DNA of 64,000 nt from Chthoniobacterales bacterium (lineage in GTDB: Bacteria; Verrucomicrobiota; Verrucomicrobiia; Chthoniobacterales; JACTMZ01), in NCBI GenBank assembly GCA_018402585.1, contig JAGYIO010000002.1, positions 160,406 to 224,405 on the forward strand, given 5' to 3'. Under the pieces are notes generated by a model. That model was not told where the DNA came from and searched no databases. It worked only from the letters and a program-made list of their open reading frames with translations. This document shows positions 58,206 through 64,000 of the stretch, piece by piece. The position numbers and the translations under genes were made by a program. Within the stretch, counting starts at the first letter, position 1. The number at the start of each line of letters is the position of its first letter.

Positions 58206-60521
58206 ATGAGAATCCGCCTCCTTTTCGCCCTTTTGCTCTCGTTTTCATTTTTGCCCGAGGCTCCCGCCCAAATGGCACCGCCGGCCGGCCCTGTGGTCCG
58301 CTCCATTGATATTCAGTATGTCGGCCCCGAAACGATCAGCCGGCAACGGGTCATGGCTAATCTCAAAACGCAGGTCGGCGACCCTTACTCGGAGCGGGCG
58401 GCGGAAGATGACGTCAAGACCCTTTTTGCCACCGGCGATGTGGCCAATGTGCGCATTTTTGCCGAACCTCAGGGGGATGGCGTCAAAGTCATCATCTTGG
58501 TGCAAGGCCGCGCCGTGGTCTCGGAGATCCTGGTCGAGGGCGCGGTTGAGGTCGCGCCGAACCGCCTGCGCAAAGAACTCACGTTCAAAGTCGGCGACCG
58601 CCTCAGCGAGGAACAGGTCGAGAGGTCCCGTCAAGCCATGGTGGCCCTTTACCAGGACCGCAACTTCAGCGGGGTCGGGATCACCACCCGCGTCGACACC
58701 AACGACCGCAACGGCGACTCGCGCGTCACCTTCACGGTCGACGAGGGCTTCAAACAAGTCGTGCAGCGGATCGATTTCGCGGGCAACGACTCGGTGCTGG
58801 CCAAGGATCTGCGCAAGGCGATGAAAACCAAGACGAAAAACCTGCTTTCTTTCTTGAACAAAAGCGGGCGGCTGATTCCGGCGCAGTTGCAGGAGGACAA
58901 GGACGCTATCCGCCTCGTTTACCAAAACGAAGGGTTCGCCGACGTGCAGGTGACCAACCTCGAAGTCGTCCCGCTCTCTGGCAACAATATCGAACTCATC
59001 TTCAGCATCCGCGAAGGCATTCAGTATTCGGTCAACCGTCTCCGCCTCGACGGTGTGAATGTCACGACCGAGGAGGAACTCAAGAGCCGCCTCAAAATGG
59101 TAGATGGTTCCCTTTACACGCCGGAAGGCTTGAGCGGGGACCTCAAGGCCCTGCAGGAATTCTATGGATCGCGGGGCTACATCGACTCCCTCGTCGTTCC
59201 CGAGATCTCACCCTCCGGCACCGGGTTAGTCAACGTGACCTACCGCATCGACGAAGGTGCCCAGTCCTACCTCAACCTGGTCAACATTCAAGGCAACACC
59301 GGAACCAAAGACCACGTCATCCGCCGCGAGTTGGCCGTCCTCCCCGGCGACGTCTACGATACGACCCTGGTCGACGTCAGTCGTCAGCGCCTGGAAAACC
59401 TCAATTACTTCTCGCAAGTACAGGCTATCCCAACCGACACGATGGTACCTGGCCGGAAAGACCTTAACGTTATCGTCGAGGAAAAGCGCACCGGTTCCTT
59501 CAACTTCGGCGCCGGCTTCAGTACGATCGACAGCCTGGTCGGCTTTGCCGAATTGCAGCAGACGAACTTCGACATTTTCGGCTGGCCTGGTTTCACCGGC
59601 GGCGGCCAGCGTCTGCGTATCCGCGGACAATACGGTATCGAGCGCGCCGACGCGGAAATATCCTTCACCGAGCCCTACTTCCTCGGCTACCGGGTTGCCC
59701 TCGGCGCGGAGGCTTTCTACCGCAATGCCACCTTCCTCAGCCCTTACTACGACCAGTCAAACTACGGTGGTGCACTGCAACTGCGCTATCCCGTGAACGA
59801 TTTCATCGCAGCCAATATCGAGTATAAAATCGAGGGCGTGGACATCTATGACGTCACGACCAGTATCCCGGAGATTGCCGGAGGTGGCCCGAGCAACCTG
59901 CCCAACCAGCAAGGAGCCTACTTCCGCAATGCTTTGAGCGGCGGCTTCAGCTTCGACAATCGCGACAATCTCTTCCTGACCCGCAAAGGCACCTTCGTTA
60001 AACTCAATATGTTTCTCGCCAGCATCACCGGCCAGCAGGACGTCGACGATTACGGTATTTCCGTGGAAGGCTCCCAACATTTCTCCCTCCCGTGGGATCT
60101 TATCTTTGTCACCAAGGGTCAGATGGCCACGGTTGACACGGTCGGCGGCAGCGGTGATGTGCCGATCTTCGACCGCCTTTTCCTCGGCGGGGCAAACAAC
60201 TTGAGAGGTTACCAATTCCGCGAAGTGGGTCCCAACAATGGCGGCATTTATTACGGCGGCAACACCCTCGGTTACGGCACCTTGGAGTTGACCTTCCCGG
60301 TCATCACCCGCGTCCGCGGGGCCTTCTTTGTCGATGCCGGTTACGTGAACCAGAATTCATGGGACTTCGACGGCAACGACTACAATTCCAACTATGGCTT
60401 CGGCGTCCGCCTCGACCTTCCCATCGGCCCGATCCGCATCGACTACGGCATCCCCTTGGTGAGTGACGAGTACAACGGGAGCTCCGGTCAGATCCAGTTC
60501 AATATTGGATACCAATTTTGA
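58206..60521 (+). CDS. bamA: Outer membrane assembly factor BamA
   Basis: Omp85 insertase for outer-membrane beta-barrels, 771 aa. Signal peptide (LLFALLLSFSFLPEAPA), then POTRA domains over about residues 30-350 (e.g. SIDIQYVGPETISRQRV, LVNIQGNTGTKDHVIRRELAVLPGDVYD). The barrel follows from about 370, with the L6-loop motif GGANNLRGYQF (canonical VRGF) and end GPIRIDYGIPL..QFNIGYQF with terminal Phe, the usual outer-membrane C-terminal signal. Start ATG 58206. Heads a bamA-skp-lpxD cluster as in E. coli. Confidence 0.96.
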   Translation: MRIRLLFALLLSFSFLPEAPAQMAPPAGPVVRSIDIQYVGPETISRQRVMANLKTQVGDPYSERAAEDDVKTLFATGDVANVRIFAEPQGDGVKVIILVQGRAVVSEILVEGAVEVAPNRLRKELTFKVGDRLSEEQVERSRQAMVALYQDRNFSGVGITTRVDTNDRNGDSRVTFTVDEGFKQVVQRIDFAGNDSVLAKDLRKAMKTKTKNLLSFLNKSGRLIPAQLQEDKDAIRLVYQNEGFADVQVTNLEVVPLSGNNIELIFSIREGIQYSVNRLRLDGVNVTTEEELKSRLKMVDGSLYTPEGLSGDLKALQEFYGSRGYIDSLVVPEISPSGTGLVNVTYRIDEGAQSYLNLVNIQGNTGTKDHVIRRELAVLPGDVYDTTLVDVSRQRLENLNYFSQVQAIPTDTMVPGRKDLNVIVEEKRTGSFNFGAGFSTIDSLVGFAELQQTNFDIFGWPGFTGGGQRLRIRGQYGIERADAEISFTEPYFLGYRVALGAEAFYRNATFLSPYYDQSNYGGALQLRYPVNDFIAANIEYKIEGVDIYDVTTSIPEIAGGGPSNLPNQQGAYFRNALSGGFSFDNRDNLFLTRKGTFVKLNMFLASITGQQDVDDYGISVEGSQHFSLPWDLIFVTKGQMATVDTVGGSGDVPIFDRLFLGGANNLRGYQFREVGPNNGGIYYGGNTLGYGTLELTFPVITRVRGAFFVDAGYVNQNSWDFDGNDYNSNYGFGVRLDLPIGPIRIDYGIPLVSDEYNGSSGQIQFNIGYQF

Positions 60522-60595
60522 ACGTTTTTCCTGCCCTACCGTCTGATCAAAAGGCTTTACTCAGCCGTCCATCAATTCAATATTCCAACTCCATT

Positions 60596-61183
60596 ATGAA
60601 ACAACCGTTTGTCACCCTCTCCCTCGCCGCCGCCCTCTGTTCCTTTGCAGCCACGCCCGCCTTGGCCCAAATGAAAGTAGGCATCGTCGACATGAACAAA
60701 GTGTTCACTAGCTACTACAAAACAAAGGATGCCGAAGCTCGGCTCAACGACGCCCGCGCCCAAGCCAAGACCGACCTTGACGGGCGCCTTGAGAGTCTGA
60801 AGGGCGACATGGAGGAGATCAACAAGCTCGAAGCCGACGCCAAGAAGCCCGAGCTAACGGCTGATAAGCAGCAGGCTGCGGTCCGCGCTCGTGACGAGAA
60901 AATCAACGAAGTGCGCAATCTTGACCGCGAGATCGGTGAATTCCGCCAGACTCGCGAGCGCCAGCTGCAAGAGCAATTCATGCGCATGCGCGGAGACATT
61001 GTGCAGGATATCATGAAGGTGGTTGACTCTAAAGTTAAGGCCGAAGGTTTCGAGTTGGTTTTCGATAAATCGGGCCAGGGCGTCAGCCAAGTGGCCGTTG
61101 TCCTCTACTCTGCGCCTTCAATGGACTTCAGCGACACGGTCATCACCCAGCTCAACGCGAGCGCGCCGAAGAAGGCCGAGTAA
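60596..61183 (+). CDS. skp: OmpH/Skp-family periplasmic chaperone
   Basis: 195 aa from ATG 60596. Signal peptide ending AATPALAQ, then the OmpH start [30 protein letters not shown] long charged coiled coil (about 50-130) forms the tentacles, closing with [24 protein letters not shown]. Holds unfolded outer-membrane proteins for BamA. 75 bp after bamA. Confidence 0.92.
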   Translation: MKQPFVTLSLAAALCSFAATPALAQMKVGIVDMNKVFTSYYKTKDAEARLNDARAQAKTDLDGRLESLKGDMEEINKLEADAKKPELTADKQQAAVRARDEKINEVRNLDREIGEFRQTRERQLQEQFMRMRGDIVQDIMKVVDSKVKAEGFELVFDKSGQGVSQVAVVLYSAPSMDFSDTVITQLNASAPKKAE

Positions 61184-61218
61184 CGGTTCCGCCCCGCGCC
61201 TCCGCGCCGGTCCGATCC

Positions 61219-62232
61219 ATGCCGACAGTCGCCGAATTAGCCGTTCTGGTAGACGGCGAGCATCCCTTTGGTGACGGTTCCGTGAGCATCACGGGTCCGT
61301 CGGCCTTGGCGGATGCACGGCCCGGCGAGATTTCTTTTTTTGGTCATCCCCGTTACGCCGCTGATCTCAAAACAACCCGGGCTGCTGCCGTCCTCGTTCC
61401 GCGCGACTTTTCCGGAGAAACCCCGGCCATTTGCATCCGCGTCGAGGATCCCTCGGCTGCCTTCACTATCGTCACCGGGCAATTCATCCCCGCGTCCAAC
61501 GCGCCGGCTCCCGGCATTCATCCCTCGGCGGTGGTCGATCGCTCGGCGCGGATTGCGGCGGACGCCACGGTGCAAGCGCAAGCCGTGATCGAAGCGGAGG
61601 CCGTGATCGGCGCCGGCACGGTGGTCGGCGCCGGTTGCTACGTCGGCCGCGCCGCCCGCCTCGGGGCCGCCTGCCTGCTTCATCCGCAGGTCATGGTCCG
61701 GGAGCATTGCGTCGTGGGTGACCGCGTCATTCTGCACAGCGGTGTGATCGTTGGATCCGATGGGTTCGGCTATGACACCAAAGACGGGCGCCATGACAAA
61801 ATTCCGCAGATCGGTTGCGTTATCGTCGGCCATGATGTCGAGATCGGGGCCAACACGACGATTGACCGCGCCCGCTTCGGCCGCACCTTGATCGGCGAGG
61901 GGACCAAGATCGATAACCTCGTGATGATCGCCCACAATGTGGTCATCGGCCGTCATTGCATCATTTGTGCGCAGGTCGGCATTTCCGGAAGCACCCAGAT
62001 CGGCGACTACGTGGTCATCGCCGGCCAAGCCGGTCTGGTCGGACACATCAAGGTCGGCGACCGAGCCATCATTGGGGCACAGAGCGGCCTGAGCAACGAC
62101 CTCGAACCCAAGGCTATCGTGGTGGGTAGTCCCCCGCGCCCGATCGGCGAGTGGAAGCGTGGCATTGTCCGCTTGGACCGTCTGGGTCAACTTTACGACC
62201 GGGTGAAGAAGCTCGAACAGCGGGCTGGTTGA
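61219..62232 (+). CDS. lpxD: UDP-3-O-acylglucosamine N-acyltransferase
   Basis: Third step of lipid A synthesis; adds the N-linked acyl chain. 337 aa. N-terminal uridine-binding domain (about 1-95), a left-handed beta-helix of hexapeptide repeats ([15 protein letters not shown]..), the conserved [14 protein letters not shown] and [25 protein letters not shown], and the catalytic His in [12 protein letters not shown]. The C-terminal helices end in KKLEQRAG. Shows that the organism makes lipopolysaccharide. lpxA/fabZ not in the window. Confidence 0.96.
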   Translation: MPTVAELAVLVDGEHPFGDGSVSITGPSALADARPGEISFFGHPRYAADLKTTRAAAVLVPRDFSGETPAICIRVEDPSAAFTIVTGQFIPASNAPAPGIHPSAVVDRSARIAADATVQAQAVIEAEAVIGAGTVVGAGCYVGRAARLGAACLLHPQVMVREHCVVGDRVILHSGVIVGSDGFGYDTKDGRHDKIPQIGCVIVGHDVEIGANTTIDRARFGRTLIGEGTKIDNLVMIAHNVVIGRHCIICAQVGISGSTQIGDYVVIAGQAGLVGHIKVGDRAIIGAQSGLSNDLEPKAIVVGSPPRPIGEWKRGIVRLDRLGQLYDRVKKLEQRAG

Positions 62233-62235
62233 CTC

Positions 62236-62553
62236 ATGGTTCTGCTCGTTTTTTGCAGCTTCCCCGACGAGGCGACGGCCGCTGCGGCCACGACCACTCT
62301 CCTGGCAGAGAAGCTGGTGGCCTGCGGTACGATTTTGCCCGGGGCGCGCTCCATCTACTTCTGGGCGGGGAAATTGGAGGACCTGGCCGAGGTTACGGTC
62401 ATTTTCAAGACAACGGGCCCGGCCTACGCCAAACTGGAAAAGCGCCTGCACAAGCTGCATCCCCACGACAATCCGGAGATCGTGGCGATCGAAGCGGGTG
62501 CCGCCTCGCGGTCCTACGCCGCCTGGGTTGCCGCAGCCACCCGGGTCTCCTAA
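62236..62553 (+). CDS. cutA: CutA1-family protein
   Basis: 105 aa, full length. Pattern VFCSFPDEATAAAATTTLLAEKLVACGTILPGARSIYFWAGKLED then VIFKTTGPAYAKLEKRLHKLHPHDNPEIVAI, a good match to trimeric CutA1. Linked to divalent-cation tolerance, though the mechanism is unclear. ATG four bases after the lpxD stop, so likely co-transcribed. Confidence 0.95.
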   Translation: MVLLVFCSFPDEATAAAATTTLLAEKLVACGTILPGARSIYFWAGKLEDLAEVTVIFKTTGPAYAKLEKRLHKLHPHDNPEIVAIEAGAASRSYAAWVAAATRVS

Positions 62554-62562
62554 CCTGAACTT

Positions 62563-63390
62563 GTGACGATCCTCGACCGCATTCTCCCCGATGTGCGCCG
62601 CGAACTCGACGCGGCCCGCGAGGTCATGCCTCTCGATGAGCTCAAGAGGCAGACCGCCAGCGCGCCCGCCCCGCGCGATTTTGCCGGTGTGCTCACGGCG
62701 GACGGCTTCGGCTTGATTGCCGAAATCAAGGGCCGTTCCCCCAGCATGGGTGAGATGCGGGCGGAAAATGTTGCCGCCGCCGCGGCGGCCTATGAAGCGG
62801 AGCCTTTGGTGCGCGCGGTCTCCGTACTGACCAATAGAACGCACTTTGGTCTGGGCTTGGATGATTTGCGGCGGATTGCCGCTGCCTCGAGCAAACCGGT
62901 GCTGCGCAAGGATTTCATCCTCGATCCGTATCAGGTCTATGCGGCGCGTGCCGCCGGCGCCGATGCGGTGCTGCTCATGGCCAATATCCTTTCGGCCGCG
63001 CAGATGCGGGGGTTACACGAGATTGTGCTCGAACTCGGGATGGAGGCTCTTTTCGAGGTGCATGAGGCGGCCGAAATCGATGCCTTGCCCGGCAGAGCCC
63101 GGATTGTGGGGATCAACAGCCGCAAATTCAAATCTCACCGCGGATTCATCGGCGCAGGGGAAAATGCCGAAGAGGACTTCAGTCTCGATTTTGCGGCCTT
63201 CGAGTTGGCCGAAAGCCTTCCGGCCGGCTGCGTGCGGGTGGCTGAAAGCGGGGTGACTCCCGAGACGGTGGCCCCGCTAGCCCGTCATTTCAACATGGCG
63301 CTGGTCGGCACCTCTTTGCTTCGCGACCCGCGCGGGGTGGCCGCCGCCTTGGACGATTTTGCCCGCGCACTTGCCGGAAGCCCTGCCTGA
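62563..63390 (+). CDS. trpC: Indole-3-glycerol phosphate synthase
   Basis: Ring closure step of tryptophan synthesis. 275 aa TIM barrel. Motifs: LIAEIKGRSPSMG (catalytic Lys region), VLTNRTHFGLGLDDLRRI, PVLRKDFILDPYQVYAARAAGADAVLLM (catalytic Lys and Glu area), EVHEAAEIDAL, GINSRKFKSHRGF and VAESGVTPETV. Starts at GTG 62563, nine bases after cutA. Stands apart from other trp genes here. Confidence 0.93.
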   Translation: MTILDRILPDVRRELDAAREVMPLDELKRQTASAPAPRDFAGVLTADGFGLIAEIKGRSPSMGEMRAENVAAAAAAYEAEPLVRAVSVLTNRTHFGLGLDDLRRIAAASSKPVLRKDFILDPYQVYAARAAGADAVLLMANILSAAQMRGLHEIVLELGMEALFEVHEAAEIDALPGRARIVGINSRKFKSHRGFIGAGENAEEDFSLDFAAFELAESLPAGCVRVAESGVTPETVAPLARHFNMALVGTSLLRDPRGVAAALDDFARALAGSPA

Positions 63391-63408
63391 GGTTCATCCT
63401 GCGTGGCT

Positions 63409-64000
63409 ATGGAGGGCAAAGATTTTTTGCGCGAGGCGGCCGAGGCGCCCGAGACCCCGCTCGATGTGTCCTTGCGGCCGCCGATGTTTGCCGAGTTCAC
63501 CGGCCAGGCCCGCATTGTCGAACGGCTCGAGTTGATGGTCGATGCGGCCAAGGCCCGCGGTGACGCCCTCCAGCACATTTTGCTCTCCGGCCCGCCCGGA
63601 CTGGGCAAAACCACCCTCGCGCTCATTTTGGGTAACGCCATGGGTGCCGAAGTGAAGTGTACCAGTGGTCCGACCATTGAAAAAGCAGGCGACCTGGCTG
63701 GCCTGCTCACCACCCTGCCGCCGGGGGCCATTCTTTTTATCGACGAAATCCACCGCCTGCAGCCCGCCATCGAGGAATACCTTTACCCTGCAATGGAAGA
63801 CTACAAGGTCGACATCATCATCGACCAGGGGCCCAACGCGCGCAGCGTGCGGCTCAATCTGCCGAAGTTCACTCTGGTCGGGGCGACGACCCGCTCCGGC
63901 ATGATCAGCGCCCCGTTGCGCTCGCGCTTCGGCATGAGCTGCCGGCTCGACTACTACGAGGCGTCCGACTTGGTGCAAATCGTCGAGCGCAGTGCCGGTC
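63409..64000 (+). CDS. ruvB: Holliday junction helicase RuvB (partial, runs off the window)
   Basis: The first 197 codons of a gene absent from the ORF track because no stop lies in the window. Begins [20 protein letters not shown], then [20 protein letters not shown], Walker [14 protein letters not shown], ..[16 protein letters not shown], Walker [25 protein letters not shown], and sensor [19 protein letters not shown]. All are RuvB hallmarks. ATP-driven branch migration with RuvA in recombination repair. The opposite-strand ORFs listed here are shadows. Confidence 0.96.
   Translation, partial: MEGKDFLREAAEAPETPLDVSLRPPMFAEFTGQARIVERLELMVDAAKARGDALQHILLSGPPGLGKTTLALILGNAMGAEVKCTSGPTIEKAGDLAGLLTTLPPGAILFIDEIHRLQPAIEEYLYPAMEDYKVDIIIDQGPNARSVRLNLPKFTLVGATTRSGMISAPLRSRFGMSCRLDYYEASDLVQIVERSAG

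Overview
This window is a 64 kb piece of a GC-rich, diderm bacterial chromosome, most likely from the phylum Verrucomicrobiota (PVC group). The 16S stretches I could read by eye look verrucomicrobial. The gene content fits a Gram-negative envelope (BamA, Skp/OmpH, LpxD, a full type II secretion operon). I cannot name a genus without a database search. Most of the window is ordinary housekeeping chromosome with tight gene packing (many ATGA/GTGA overlaps). Accessory material is concentrated around the rRNA operon and in palindrome-rich gaps between genes.

Layout. 0-5.2 kb: a phosphofructokinase/D-Ala-D-Ala carboxypeptidase pair (minus), then ribBA-ribH-nusB-ftsY (plus). 5.2-19.7 kb: an APC permease, a rhodanese, a C39-like peptidase, a DUF4230-like protein, leuB, an ExbD-like protein coupled to a large TPR protein, a HAD phosphatase, a Dps-like protein, argD/argF (minus) and two uncharacterised envelope proteins. 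19.8-30.9 kb: an 11-gene type II secretion cluster in the order G-H-I-J-K-L-M-C-D-E-F, with a secretin, ATPase, inner-membrane platform and five pseudopilins. 31.3-33.5 kb: NAD(P)HX repair enzyme and phosphatidylglycerophosphate synthase (minus).

33.7-39.6 kb: a complete rRNA operon, 16S-tRNA-Ala(TGC)-tRNA-Ile(GAT)-23S-5S. It has a putative promoter, three boxA-like sites, both long RNase III processing stems and a strong intrinsic terminator. The internal spacer carries a 79-bp insertion that duplicates the last 16 nt of tRNA-Ala. 39.7-44.2 kb is a mobile-element zone. It holds an IS110-family element with a possible bridge-RNA region, and a 1,501-bp IS3-family element with readable inverted repeats and a 3-bp target duplication. 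The IS3 copy sits inside the second codon of a Gly/Trp/Asn-rich protein gene; removing it on paper restores an intact reading frame.

44.3-57.5 kb (mostly minus): SDR, acetyl-CoA synthetase, SprT-like metalloprotease, serine acetyltransferase, a histone-H1-like DNA-binding protein (plus), two PLP enzymes of sulfur amino-acid metabolism, an NRAMP-superfamily transporter, a GNAT protein, a glycosyltransferase, thioredoxin reductase and a DUF1802 protein. 58.2-64 kb (plus): bamA-skp-lpxD-cutA-trpC-ruvB (ruvB runs off the window).

The most unusual recurring signal is a family of roughly 55-70 bp intergenic palindromes. Each has an outer inverted repeat enclosing two short hairpins. The architecture is constant, but the stem sequences vary with compensation. 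At least eight copies are visible, and several are piled up between the NRAMP and GNAT genes.
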